Positions 24,493 through 32,024 of a DNA stretch of 43,871 bases are shown piece after piece (within the stretch, counting starts at the first letter, position 1; each line of letters opens with the position of its first letter). The notes beneath the pieces were generated by a model. That model saw nothing but the letters and a program-made list of their open reading frames with translations, did not search any database and was not told the origin of the DNA. This DNA is from a virus, in IMG/VR virus record IMGVR_UViG_3300020060_000015, positions 1 through 43,871 of that record. One strand, 5' to 3'. The translations under genes were made by a program, and so were the position numbers.

Positions 24493-25007
24493 CAGATGTT
24501 GTGTGCGCCTTCGGGCGGCTGCTCACGAACCAGGTCTTCGCACTGAGCCGCAATCTCCGGAAGCACCTTCAGCTTCTCGACGAACTCCTTGGTCTCTGGG
24601 TCCTTCGAGAGCGCTTCCTCGTTCTTGCTGATCCAGCCATTGAGGAACGGCTCATCAGCGAACGTAGAGAAATGCACCTTCTCGAAGATGTCGGGAGTGG
24701 AGGCTACGTTGTAGAGAATGCAGCCAATCCAGTCGTTCGCATACGGTAGCTCCCACACGAACTCGGGCTTGGCAAGCTGAGCCTTGGAGCGCTCTAGTGC
24801 CTGCTGTCGATGAGCATTGACCCAGCCGTTCGCAAGCATGTCTGCGAAGACGTTGAGGTCGGGGAGAGTGTTGGCGCGGTAGAGAGCGTCAGTCTGTGAG
24901 TAGACAGCGCGGTACTGTTCTACGGTGGGTTTTGTGATCGCTGCGCTGCTTGCTGCGGCAGAAGCCGTGAAGAGCGTGAGCGCCATTGCGGCGATTAGAG
25001 CTTTCAT
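24492..25007 (-). CDS. Secreted protein of the early module
   Basis: A 171-residue protein with a clear Sec signal peptide: MKALIAAMALTLFTASAAA followed by a likely cleavage site around residues 19-23. The mature part is helical (RAVYSQTDALYRANTLPDLN, later NVASTPDIFEKVHFS) with two Cys that could pair in the periplasm. No enzyme motif seen. A periplasmic role from an early gene suggests interaction with the host envelope, for example superinfection exclusion, but this is inference. It begins a subset of genes with its own leader containing the recurring box. Confidence 0.7.
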   Translation of the reverse strand: MKALIAAMALTLFTASAAASSAAITKPTVEQYRAVYSQTDALYRANTLPDLNVFADMLANGWVNAHRQQALERSKAQLAKPEFVWELPYANDWIGCILYNVASTPDIFEKVHFSTFADEPFLNGWISKNEEALSKDPETKEFVEKLKVLPEIAAQCEDLVREQPPEGAHNI

Positions 25008-25031
25008 CTGTTGCCTGTTACCTCGTGTGTT

Positions 25032-25041
25032 AGTTGCTTGT
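25032..25041 (-). promoter_or_regulatory. Leader box ACAAGCAACT before secreted-protein gene
   Basis: Nine of ten bases match the recurring box; it lies 24 nt before the ATG, with CGAGG about 13 nt before the start. It is in the 71-nt gap 25008-25078, the first real intergenic space going leftward from the Ref-like and 25079 genes. Confidence 0.4.
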
Positions 25042-25078
25042 TACGGATGTTGCTCATTGGAGCGAAGCGGAAAGCCCC

Positions 25079-25315
25079 CTAATCCCCACTGTATCGGCAT
25101 ATCTTCCTTCCCAGCTCCCAGAGAAAGTCTCCTGGTGCTGCATCTCCTATCACTGCCTTGATGTCTTCGTACTGTTCAAAGTCTCCCAGTGTTGTCTGAT
25201 CTGAGACGAGAGCTTCCGGGTGTCCCATGAGATTTAGCAGGATGTCTATCTCCGTTCTGTATTCGTTACACTGTTTCCTGTCGATGATGTCCACTAGCTG
25301 TACTCGCTGGCCCAT
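25079..25315 (-). CDS. Hypothetical protein
   Basis: A 78-residue acidic protein (MGQRVQLVDIIDRKQCNEYR start, LGDFEQYEDIKAVIGD inside). ATG overlaps the end of the Ref-like gene by 22 nt. Unknown family. Confidence 0.6.
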   Translation of the reverse strand: MGQRVQLVDIIDRKQCNEYRTEIDILLNLMGHPEALVSDQTTLGDFEQYEDIKAVIGDAAPGDFLWELGRKICRYSGD

Positions 25316-25629
25316 GCGGCCAAGTAGCCTCTGACAATGTTCTCCTGTATCTCCAGCAGGAACTCGTCGTCCCCGAACTCCTCCTTAAACTTCCGTGGCT
25401 CCTTGGCAAGTGACGGCCCGTGTATCTCCTTCCATTCCTTGTACGGCAAGTCGCACACTGCTCGGTGGTGTCCGGGGCAAAGGCAAACTGAAAATTCGTG
25501 GCCTCTGCGGCGTCCACCTGAGAGTAGGTGGTGTATCTCTCCCGGTTGTCGGGGATGTCCTCGTAAGAGGCAAGCAACACAGCCGGCGTCGAGCATGGCG
25601 TCAAATCGTCTTTGCTGACCCTTGGTCAC
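25294..25629 (-). CDS. Ref-like (RecA-dependent nuclease family) HNH protein
   Basis: A 111-residue protein from GTG 25629, which overlaps the upstream stop as GTGA with GGGG just before it. The pattern GCVACLLRG, EIHHLLSGGRRRGHEFSVCL, CPGHHRAV and GPSLAKEPRKFKEEFGDD matches the phage Ref family (recombination enhancement function, first known from P1): a CxxC pair, tandem His before a Gly/Arg loop, a second Cys/His cluster, and the GPSLA helix that ends the domain. P1 Ref cuts DNA at RecA-made D-loops. Confidence in the family is fair; activity is not shown. Confidence 0.65.
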   Translation of the reverse strand: MTKGQQRRFDAMLDAGCVACLLRGHPRQPGEIHHLLSGGRRRGHEFSVCLCPGHHRAVCDLPYKEWKEIHGPSLAKEPRKFKEEFGDDEFLLEIQENIVRGYLAAWASEYS

Positions 25630-25994
25630 TTTCCCCGTGCTGGTTTTCGTGTCTTCTCCTTGAGTGCGTTGAGACACTCCTTCGTTAGATGCTCTAGTAG
25701 GTAACAGAACGGCTCACTATTAGCTGCGGACGCCTCTGTTCTTACCCGCTCAAAGATGTAGAAGACAGCGTGTGTCAGTTCGTGTACCAGCACCTCCAGC
25801 CCGCCGTTGAAGTAGCCAACGATCAGTGCTCCGTCTTGGCAAGAAGTGCATTGGCCTTGACACCACTGCACGCGCTCTTCGTCCATGTTCGGGTCGTATT
25901 CCTTGACCGCTGCGATGTACTTGGCCTCGTCCGTGTACAGCCGGAGGTGGTTCTTGTACGGCGTCACCTCGATGTTGAGGACTGGCTGCTTCAC
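25626..25994 (-). CDS. HExxH metallopeptidase-like protein
   Basis: A 122-residue protein with VLVHELTHAVFYIFERV (HELTH, residues about 70-74) and a downstream Glu-containing helix (NSEPFCYLLEHLTKE) that could supply the third zinc ligand. Two CxxC-like Cys pairs (WCQGQCTSC) lie just before it. Phages often encode such small zinc peptidase-like proteins, function unknown. GTG start overlaps the reductase stop (GTGA). Confidence 0.65.
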   Translation of the reverse strand: MKQPVLNIEVTPYKNHLRLYTDEAKYIAAVKEYDPNMDEERVQWCQGQCTSCQDGALIVGYFNGGLEVLVHELTHAVFYIFERVRTEASAANSEPFCYLLEHLTKECLNALKEKTRKPARGK

Positions 25995-28900
25995 GCTATC
26001 TCACAGACGTTACCAACACACGCCAGCTCACGACTTCCTGTCGTTTCATCCTCGATCTCGTACTTCGTCAACTGCGACCAGTCGATTGAGGCGGGCATCT
26101 TCGCTGCCGCTGCTTCGTATTCCTCCTTCGTGATGGCCTGGAACGGAGCTTGCTTATACGTGCCTTGGTCGAATGGCAGGAACGAGATGCCGGTGATGTC
26201 ATCAAAGTGCTTGTAGACCCACGCCCCAACTTCCATCCATTCGTGCTCTCGGACTGAGACTGTCACCGACACCGTATGCTCGGCCCAGTTGGTGTTGTAC
26301 TTCTTCCAAAGCTCCAAGTGATTCAGGGCAGTTAGGTCCTCCTTCGTGGTCGCCCCGTCCGGAGCTTTCATCGGGAAGTAGAAAATCGTCGTGGACTCCG
26401 GCCTCGTGACACATGGCTCGTTCGGGATACCTTGGTCCTTCATGAGCTTCGTTAATGCATCCTTGTTGTCCTGCCGCACAGCTCGGAGATAGAACGGTGC
26501 GTGTCGCGGGTGGATGCCGCTGGCCGTGTTGCTCAGGCTGCTCGTCGTGCCTGCCGGTTTCACGCAGGTTACTGACGTGCTCGGATTGATGCCCAGCTTC
26601 TCTGCCCAAATCTTGTTCGTCTCGATCGCCTTCGCTTTCAGACATTGCTGATTGGCGTCTAGCTCATTCCACTCTTCGCCCCATCCGCTCGTCAGCTTGT
26701 TGTCGTAGATGCCGGTGAAGCTGACGCCTAGCAGACGCTCCTCTTCGATGTTTCGCTTCCACCCCGGCCGTAGGTATCGGAACGTAGTGAACGTGCTCTG
26801 GATCGTGCCGAGGATTGTTGCCAGCTCAACCTTCTCCAACAGCGTTTCAATCTTGTCTTCCGGCCGGACAACTACTTCAGTGAGGTTGCACGTCTGCAAA
26901 GATCGCAGCAGTATTTCCAGGCACGGATTCCCGCCCCACTCATGGTCCGGGTCTCGGCGACCCAGCCGCTTCATCTTTCGCTTCGCGCCGTCGCGGTTGA
27001 AGATGCCTCGCTCCCCCGACTTGCTCTGATAGAGGGCCAGCCACTCCTGCATAAACGCATCGGTGTCGGGCTTCTCCGTGTACGCAACGCTGTTGTTGGC
27101 GAGGCTGTACTCGGGGTGGCTCTCCCACCACTGACCAGACTTCGCGTTGCGCATGCGTTGATCTGTGAGGTTTGAGAGGCTAATGAGAGCTGAGTTGTGA
27201 ACGAGGTAGCCGTTACAGTAGAACTCGTTATACTCGTCAACCTCAATGTCCCAAGTCGGCAACGTCTCGTAGTCCTCCCTCTCCAACACGGCAACGGGGG
27301 TGAAGGGGTATTTCGTCTCCGTCAATTCTTCCCAAAGTTCGATCGGACAGTTGACCTTGTGGTTCTGGTGGTAATGGGTCTTGTGTCGTGAGTCTGCCGT
27401 CTTCTGAATCATCCCCGCAGGAAAGGAATAGGAAAACATTTCCTTGCTGCGTGTTCTTGCGGCCTCTTGTTTGTACTTGAGGAACTTCCCGACCGTTGCA
27501 TAGAACTGCGTTTCTTGTTTAGTCCCTTTCAACAGCACTCGATAGAGCGGCTTCCAGTTTCCCTGTGCCGGGCGATTACAATGGGATCGCGTTGCGAACC
27601 CAAGAGACGCACACAGGGCTTGTAAGTCATGCAGAAACCCCAGATGCACGCACGACATCACCTGTATCGGACGGCTTGACACTGACCCGTCTCCATCCAT
27701 GACCCCGGCCAAATACGCGGATCGCGTTTCCGCCGTGCCCTGTAAGATAAAGTCAGGGACTCGGAACGGCTGGCTCGACTCTTTCATGTTCTCTTGAAAC
27801 CAAAGAGCCAAGGCAACACTTGCGGTTTTCACGATGGAACAGTCACCATCCCCCTTGCCGACACGAACGTTGGTCCCGAAACGTTCAAGCTGTGTCTTAC
27901 AGACTTCCGCCAAACCGGCCGCAGCATTGGGCACGCACACCGAAACAACCGAGTTACGTTTTCCAGGTGATCTATAGCGAATGGCGCTGTGACCGTTTGC
28001 GTGGTAATAGCCCAGAAACCACGCCATCTCGACATCCAGCGTTGGTATAGAGATGCTCTTGGCCGTGTACGCCCTCTCAGGCTTCTCGTAAGTAGACGCG
28101 GGCAGCACTGTGTAGGAGCCATCAATAGCAACCGCAGAGAACAGAAGGCGATCGTTCTCCTGTAGTTCCGATGCCTCTTTCCAAACGTACCCTCCATAAA
28201 CGTCTGTTAGTACGGCCACTCTATGATTTGGCGTACAAACCAGTTGCCCGGTCTGTGTGAGGACTTTGACAGTGGCTTGTTGGCCTTGGTCAAACTTGTC
28301 GCGAATCAGTTTGTAGCCGCCACTAGTAAGCGCTTCATCCTCCCCCGGCACCACGTCCTCGATCGGCACTAGTCCCCGGCGAGTGTGGACAAGTGATCCT
28401 GCGGGCAGACACCTGCGAACCCCGCCAACAACAATCGCCTCGCCGATCTTGCACATGATCCCGTGCGCCTCTAGCGAGTTGAGCTTCCTACCCGCTGCGC
28501 CTTTGAACACACGCACGCAATAGTTCAGAAGATCAACCAACGGCTGCGGCCCAGAGGCCCGACCACCAAACACCTTGAGACGAGCACCAGCAGGACGGAC
28601 AGCAGAGACATCGAACTTGGGAACCTGGCCGTTGTAGAGCAGCCCAATGGTTTCCTTGAGAGACGTGGCCCAGCCAACCTTGGAGTCCCTCACCTTGATA
28701 ACCGTATCGGTGTCGTGGAACTCTTCTGCTACATCCGGCAACTGACTGATGAACTGCCGTTCGACCGAGAACCCCAGCCCCGTGCCACATGACAGGATGT
28801 AGAGCGCTTCGTCGAATGCGCGCGGATGTTCGATTGCCAAATATGAACAGTTGTATCCGGCCATGTGGTCCCGATCCAATGCGGGGCCGGCTGTCATCAT

Positions 28901-29134
28901 TGCCCGCATGCTGGGCAGCACCAGCGTCTTGCGAATGTAGTCAAACGCCTTCTCGCAGACTTCCTCGATCTCCTTTTTCTTGAACCCTGCCTCTGTCAGC
29001 ACGGGGCGGACAACGTTCTCTACATACCGACGAGGGGGTTCAGGCCAAATCTCTCGCCTGCCTTCCTCGTCCAACCATCTGCTGTACTTGCTTGTTGCGA
29101 TGTACTGCTGAAACAGCGTCTCTAGTTCTTCCAA
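25991..29134 (-). CDS. Class II (B12-dependent) ribonucleotide reductase with intein
   Basis: The 1047-residue precursor contains a 406-residue intein; the spliced enzyme would have 641 residues, somewhat shorter than the monomeric Lactobacillus-type reductase (about 740). Extein motifs: GYNCSYLAIE (Cys96, partner of the reducible pair), SCGTGLGFSVERQ, VVGGVRR before and SALISLSNL after the intein, NPCLE (N736, C738, E740: radical site) with LQTCNL (C749), VKPAGTTSSLSNTASGIHPRHA, and C-terminal CVGNVC (C1039, C1044) for re-reduction. These fit the adenosylcobalamin-dependent class, which makes deoxynucleotides without a separate radical subunit. Start is TTG two bases after the previous stop. 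Confidence 0.88.
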   Translation of the reverse strand: MEELETLFQQYIATSKYSRWLDEEGRREIWPEPPRRYVENVVRPVLTEAGFKKKEIEEVCEKAFDYIRKTLVLPSMRAMMTAGPALDRDHMAGYNCSYLAIEHPRAFDEALYILSCGTGLGFSVERQFISQLPDVAEEFHDTDTVIKVRDSKVGWATSLKETIGLLYNGQVPKFDVSAVRPAGARLKVFGGRASGPQPLVDLLNYCVRVFKGAAGRKLNSLEAHGIMCKIGEAIVVGGVRRCLPAGSLVHTRRGLVPIEDVVPGEDEALTSGGYKLIRDKFDQGQQATVKVLTQTGQLVCTPNHRVAVLTDVYGGYVWKEASELQENDRLLFSAVAIDGSYTVLPASTYEKPERAYTAKSISIPTLDVEMAWFLGYYHANGHSAIRYRSPGKRNSVVSVCVPNAAAGLAEVCKTQLERFGTNVRVGKGDGDCSIVKTASVALALWFQENMKESSQPFRVPDFILQGTAETRSAYLAGVMDGDGSVSSRPIQVMSCVHLGFLHDLQALCASLGFATRSHCNRPAQGNWKPLYRVLLKGTKQETQFYATVGKFLKYKQEAARTRSKEMFSYSFPAGMIQKTADSRHKTHYHQNHKVNCPIELWEELTETKYPFTPVAVLEREDYETLPTWDIEVDEYNEFYCNGYLVHNSALISLSNLTDQRMRNAKSGQWWESHPEYSLANNSVAYTEKPDTDAFMQEWLALYQSKSGERGIFNRDGAKRKMKRLGRRDPDHEWGGNPCLEILLRSLQTCNLTEVVVRPEDKIETLLEKVELATILGTIQSTFTTFRYLRPGWKRNIEEERLLGVSFTGIYDNKLTSGWGEEWNELDANQQCLKAKAIETNKIWAEKLGINPSTSVTCVKPAGTTSSLSNTASGIHPRHAPFYLRAVRQDNKDALTKLMKDQGIPNEPCVTRPESTTIFYFPMKAPDGATTKEDLTALNHLELWKKYNTNWAEHTVSVTVSVREHEWMEVGAWVYKHFDDITGISFLPFDQGTYKQAPFQAITKEEYEAAAAKMPASIDWSQLTKYEIEDETTGSRELACVGNVCEIA
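27194..28411 (-). mobile_element. Intein with LAGLIDADG homing endonuclease
   Basis: Residues 242-647 of the reductase precursor. It begins with Cys (CLPAGSLVHTRRGLVPIEDV), has the splicing block B pattern TPNHRVAV, two LAGLIDADG-type motifs (WFLGYYHANG at 372-381, degenerate, and YLAGVMDGDG at 474-483), and ends with WDIEVDEYNEFYCNGYLVHN followed by Ser648. All residues required for splicing are present (Cys1, the block-B His, terminal Asn, +1 Ser); the penultimate His of HN is also present. The first LAGLIDADG motif lacks its acidic residue (Asn instead of Asp), so cleavage activity may be weakened. Confidence 0.88.
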
Positions 29135-29135
29135 G

Positions 29136-29432
29136 TCAGTCCTTCTTGTTGGTGTCTTGTTCCTTGTCCAGTCCGTTCTTTTCGAGCCACTCGTCCACCT
29201 CTGAGTTCATCTCCTTCATGATCTCTAGGTTGTACGTGTAGCTACCGCCTGCTCGAAAGCCGAGAAGACCTACGCTGTAGTTGATGTTCCCTAGACACAC
29301 TTCGTTCTCTATCTGTAGCTCTATGAGAGTGAGGGTGTACCAGTTGCAAGAACCTCGGAGGATGTCTAGCCACTCGGTCTGATACCAAAAGGTCCAGCGA
29401 CTCTCTCCGTCTGAGAGGGGCCTAATATCCAT
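29136..29432 (-). CDS. Hypothetical protein
   Basis: A 98-residue protein with many aromatic residues (SRWTFWYQTEWLDILRG and NINYSVGLLGFRAGG) and an acidic/lysine C-terminus. Overlaps the upstream gene by 11 nt. Not recognised. It lies just before the reductase. Confidence 0.6.
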   Translation of the reverse strand: MDIRPLSDGESRWTFWYQTEWLDILRGSCNWYTLTLIELQIENEVCLGNINYSVGLLGFRAGGSYTYNLEIMKEMNSEVDEWLEKNGLDKEQDTNKKD

Positions 29433-29649
29433 CGTTTGTGGGCTCTTCGATGTTTGCCATCTCTCTTGGCCGTAGTAGTGTGGCGATGCGTAGACCGGCT
29501 ACGTACCAAGCCTTCGTGTAGCCGTACCGTTCGGAGAACAAAGGCTGGTGGCCTTTAGCCAAGCTGACGTGTAGTCCGTAGCCTCGGATGCGGAACCAGA
29601 ATCCCCAGCGCCATCCGTGGCAACAGGTGACGTTGTACATGCTATTCAT
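29422..29649 (-). CDS. Hypothetical aromatic-rich protein
   Basis: A 75-residue protein from ATG 29649, which has AGGGGGG about 8 nt upstream; the frame is open further but without support. Contains CCHGWRWGFWFRIRGYGLHV, a pattern seen in small phage proteins of unknown function, and YTKAWYVAGLRIA. Confidence 0.6.
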   Translation of the reverse strand: MNSMYNVTCCHGWRWGFWFRIRGYGLHVSLAKGHQPLFSERYGYTKAWYVAGLRIATLLRPREMANIEEPTNDGY

Positions 29650-29681
29650 CGAACAGCCCCCCTGGGGCGACCGGGGCCCCA

Positions 29682-29810
29682 TCAAATCCCGTCCCCATGC
29701 TGGCTTCTTGCTCCCTCTTCGTAGCCAACCTCTGAGCCCCAACGAAATCCAAACCTAATGGCAATCGGCAGGGACACCATCCAGAGAATGAAGATGACCA
29801 GAGCGGTCAC
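29682..29810 (-). CDS. Small single-pass membrane protein (42 residues)
   Basis: A short frame starting at GTG 29810, which overlaps the stop of the upstream gene as GTGA. Residues 3-20 form one membrane helix (ALVIFILWMVSLPIAIRF), followed by a short polar tail (GSEVGYEEGARSQHG). The coupling signal, the clean hydrophobic helix and the exact fit into the otherwise empty space 29650-29806 support it. Function unknown. Confidence 0.55.
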   Translation of the reverse strand: MTALVIFILWMVSLPIAIRFGFRWGSEVGYEEGARSQHGDGI

Positions 29811-29995
29811 GCAGTCTTTTCCCAATTACTGCTCAGGTGGTAGCTGCCGACGTACTGATAGACCTCTATGGTATCTTCGCCATTCTCCCAAGCCGCATCG
29901 AGAGCACTCTCAATGCTTGCGTGCGGTTCCGGCCTGTCGGCAGAGGAGATGAACGAAAACAAGCGCGGCGGCTTCAAGGTCTTCTTGGCAGCCAT
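29807..29995 (-). CDS. Hypothetical protein
   Basis: A 62-residue protein from ATG 29995 (TGATG overlap with the upstream stop): a basic opening (MAAKKTLKPPRLFSFIS), then ASIESALDAAWENGEDTIEV and VYQYVGSYHL, a pattern common to small phage proteins that carry an EAFDAAWENG-type helix. No function known. Confidence 0.6.
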   Translation of the reverse strand: MAAKKTLKPPRLFSFISSADRPEPHASIESALDAAWENGEDTIEVYQYVGSYHLSSNWEKTA

Positions 29996-30237
29996 CAGCG
30001 CCACGCCACTACGACAGGGTTGACGACCCGATAGTCACGGGAATCAAAGGACGGGAACACATCGCCCCGTGGGCCTGAAATTTCCGACCAACCGCGTTCA
30101 TGTCCACCACTGGCACGCTTGCGGAAAGTAGCGGTGCCTTGAACCAGGTCTCGACTCTTTGCCCTACGATAAATAGTGGTGTAGCGGCCACTCTTAGCTG
30201 GAACGGACTCGTAGTTGAACTCTCGGAATGTAGCTTT
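29995..30237 (-). CDS. Hypothetical beta-rich protein
   Basis: An 80-residue protein if started at GTG 30237, which has GGGAG 10 nt upstream. A TTG at 30279 would add 14 residues and overlap the previous gene by 10 nt. The sequence (KATFREFNYESVPAKSGRYT, then IYRRAKSRDLVQGTATFRK) looks like a small beta sheet. No family recognised. Confidence 0.5.
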   Translation of the reverse strand, partial: KATFREFNYESVPAKSGRYTTIYRRAKSRDLVQGTATFRKRASGGHERGWSEISGPRGDVFPSFDSRDYRVVNPVVVAWR

Positions 30238-30269
30238 CACTGTTTGGGTGTCTCCCTTTGGGATGTTTG

Positions 30270-30476
30270 TTACGAACAAAACTCACGTAGTGATGTGTCG
30301 AACACTACGTCGGCCTCTTCATACCGCTTCCAAATCGGACTCGTCGCAATCATGTAGTCAACCTCGTCCTCGGTTGATAGGCCGTCCAAGCCATGCCCGA
30401 CGATGTCCTGCCACGCTTTGCGTGCTGCCTGAAGTTCTCCAAACAACTGGTACAACTCACGGCGTGAGGTCTTCAT
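30270..30476 (-). CDS. Hypothetical helical protein
   Basis: A 68-residue protein (MKTSRRELYQLFGELQAARK, later EVDYMIATSPIWKRYEEAD). ATG overlaps the SSB-like stop by one base. Unknown family. Confidence 0.6.
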   Translation of the reverse strand: MKTSRRELYQLFGELQAARKAWQDIVGHGLDGLSTEDEVDYMIATSPIWKRYEEADVVFDTSLREFCS

Positions 30477-30976
30477 CAGTACGGAGGAAGCTCATCGTCA
30501 GGCTCATCCACAGGCGGAGCAACGGGCTTTGGTGCTGCCTTCGGAGCCGGATGCAGGATGTTCAAGAACGACCGCACGAGAGCAGCTACGGACTTGCCAG
30601 GATCAAGCTCTGCGCCGGCATTGATCTGAGCTGCCACGATGCGGGAGGCACTGGCGATGCTCGACTGGATTTCTATGGAGGCTTGGCGTGGGTCGCTGTA
30701 ACTCGGGGCGGGGTTGCCCACGTTACCGCTGCCTGCCGGAAGCGCTGCCTTTTCGCCCGTCACCTTGAAGGACTTCGGATCGGCATCGATGTAGCCACGA
30801 TCGTTGGTCTCTGCGGTGAACGTAACGATGTCACCGACAGCAGCCTTCGGAGGGTTGAAGCCGAAGCCGTACTTCTTGCCATCAACTACGATGGTGTAGA
30901 GCTTCCAGTCTTTGCCGTTCTTGTTGCCGGAGCGGAATGTAAATTCGTCGAACCGGCCCTTGATTGTTTCACTCAC
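30476..30976 (-). CDS. Single-stranded DNA-binding-like protein
   Basis: A 166-residue protein. The N-terminal 75 residues read as an OB-fold-like beta domain with basic and aromatic residues (FTFRSGNKNGKDWKLYTIVV, then KKYGFGFNPPKAAVGDIVTF), and the C-terminus is a Pro/Ala linker ending in an acidic tip (DEPDDELPPY), as in SSB proteins that recruit partners. It lies in the replication module beside the polymerase and phosphoesterase. A GTG start is used, with GGAG 11 nt away. Assignment is by architecture, not by a family signature. Confidence 0.55.
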   Translation of the reverse strand: MSETIKGRFDEFTFRSGNKNGKDWKLYTIVVDGKKYGFGFNPPKAAVGDIVTFTAETNDRGYIDADPKSFKVTGEKAALPAGSGNVGNPAPSYSDPRQASIEIQSSIASASRIVAAQINAGAELDPGKSVAALVRSFLNILHPAPKAAPKPVAPPVDEPDDELPPY

Positions 30977-30978
30977 TT

Positions 30979-30988
30979 GTCGCTTGTC
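30979..30988 (-). promoter_or_regulatory. Leader box ACAAGCGACA at the SSB-like start
   Basis: A copy with G at position 7, only 2 nt from the GTG start, directly after AGGAG. It is the inner one of two boxes in the 183-nt leader. Confidence 0.4.
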
Positions 30989-31037
30989 TCCTGTTGGTTA
31001 TCGCTGTCGCTGTTTAGTATCGGTGTCGCTGTCACGC

Positions 31038-31047
31038 TGTTGCTTGT
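31038..31047 (-). promoter_or_regulatory. Leader box ACAAGCAACA, distal copy
   Basis: Exact copy, 61 nt before the SSB-like GTG start and the outer one of the two boxes in that leader. Confidence 0.4.
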
Positions 31048-31159
31048 AAAGGGTGGAGCTGGGCCGGTGCTGATCTCCGGCTTTGTGGCTTCTCGCCACA
31101 TTCATTCGCCTTCGCGAACTTCAACGCGCATCAGCCTGCGCATTCCAGCTCCGTAGACT

Positions 31160-31414
31160 CTAGTCAGTCCCGCCGTACCGATGCGCTTCGCCCCGCATCC
31201 ACTCCTCAATGAAGTCCATTGTTAGAGCGTTTGCGGCTATGTCGCTGCGCTCCTTCTCTCTTTCTTCACGACTGCGGACATCCGAAGGAGCCACCAAAAT
31301 CTCATCAATCTGATCTCTTGTAGCCGGTCGTCTCACTGCATGGAGCCGATAGACGTAAGTAAGCTCATCCCTCCCTGCATCCTCCGCCATAGCCAGTGCA
31401 GTTTCCTCGGACAC
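31160..31414 (-). CDS. Hypothetical charged protein
   Basis: An 84-residue acidic protein beginning at GTG 31414 (MSEETALAMAEDAGRDELTY); an internal ATG at 31390 is the alternative. Contains ATRDQIDEILVAPSD and a helical end. No ribosome binding site is obvious. The 82 nt upstream hold no gene. Confidence 0.5.
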   Translation of the reverse strand: MSEETALAMAEDAGRDELTYVYRLHAVRRPATRDQIDEILVAPSDVRSREEREKERSDIAANALTMDFIEEWMRGEAHRYGGTD

Positions 31415-31496
31415 TATTTGATCCGTAGAGGGACACAGGCTAATGGGGCGGTTCCAGTCGGAGGCAGAGAGGAGTACGTAGTGAGTTTTGATGGTG

Positions 31497-32024
31497 TTAG
31501 CTCTCCGATGTTTTCAGTGCTTGTTCCAATGGGATCGGCTTGTAGCCTGTCTGTTCCGCACTCACGCACACGTATCGCGGATCATCAAACCACTCCTCGT
31601 CTCGTCCGTAGTGCTGTACCGCACGATCATGGAGGTGCCCGTGGATGTTCAACTTGAATCTGACCAGCTCTGTCGGGTGAACTGGGATGTGGCTCAGAAT
31701 GGCCCTCTCCAACACTGTGTAGGCCCGAATGTCCCTGAAGTACGGCGTGTATTCCTCCAATCGAAAGACATCGTGGTTGCCCTTGATCAGCACCTTGTCG
31801 CCGTTCAGGCGCCCCGCTGTGGGCAGCGCCTTGCGGTTGATACAGAAGTCGCCGAGAACGTACACCTTGTCCTTCGGCCCCACCGTGGCGTTCCAGAGAG
31901 CGACCATAGCCTCGTCCATCTCCTCGGTAGTGTCCCAAGGACGGAGCTTGGAGCCATCGTCCCGAAGGAAGCGGCATACGCCCTTGTGTCCGAAGTGAGT
32001 GTCTGCGATAACGAAATCGGTCAC
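31497..32024 (-). CDS. Calcineurin-like metallophosphoesterase
   Basis: A 175-residue protein with the full set of metallophosphoesterase motifs: IADTHFGH (D-x-H), YVLGDFC (GD), LIKGNHDV (GNHD), ILSHIPVHP and HGHLHD. Length and composition match small phage phosphoesterases related to YfcE/MJ0936-type enzymes. Substrate unknown (phosphodiester, cyclic nucleotide or RNA end). The ATG overlaps the polymerase stop by 4 nt. Confidence 0.85.
   Translation of the reverse strand: MTDFVIADTHFGHKGVCRFLRDDGSKLRPWDTTEEMDEAMVALWNATVGPKDKVYVLGDFCINRKALPTAGRLNGDKVLIKGNHDVFRLEEYTPYFRDIRAYTVLERAILSHIPVHPTELVRFKLNIHGHLHDRAVQHYGRDEEWFDDPRYVCVSAEQTGYKPIPLEQALKTSES

Larger units (their letters stand above)
30977..31159 (-). 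promoter_or_regulatory. Repeat-rich leader of the SSB-like gene
   Basis: A 183-nt gap without a gene. On the minus strand it contains two copies of the leader box (31038-31047 and 30979-30988) and, between them, tandem ACAGCGACA-like units (TGACAGCGACACCG, then AACAGCGACAGCGATAACC). A 22-bp piece of it (30995-31016) is repeated exactly at 40489-40510. A 6-bp hairpin TGTGGC / GCCACA lies near 31083-31098. Likely a regulatory or transcription start region; no clear sigma-70 promoter was seen. Confidence 0.5.

Noticed and set aside
30215-31156. 313-codon plus-strand frame over the SSB-like gene
   Set aside because: Runs across three well-supported minus-strand genes and their leader; composition is Arg/Cys/His-rich and unlike the neighbours.
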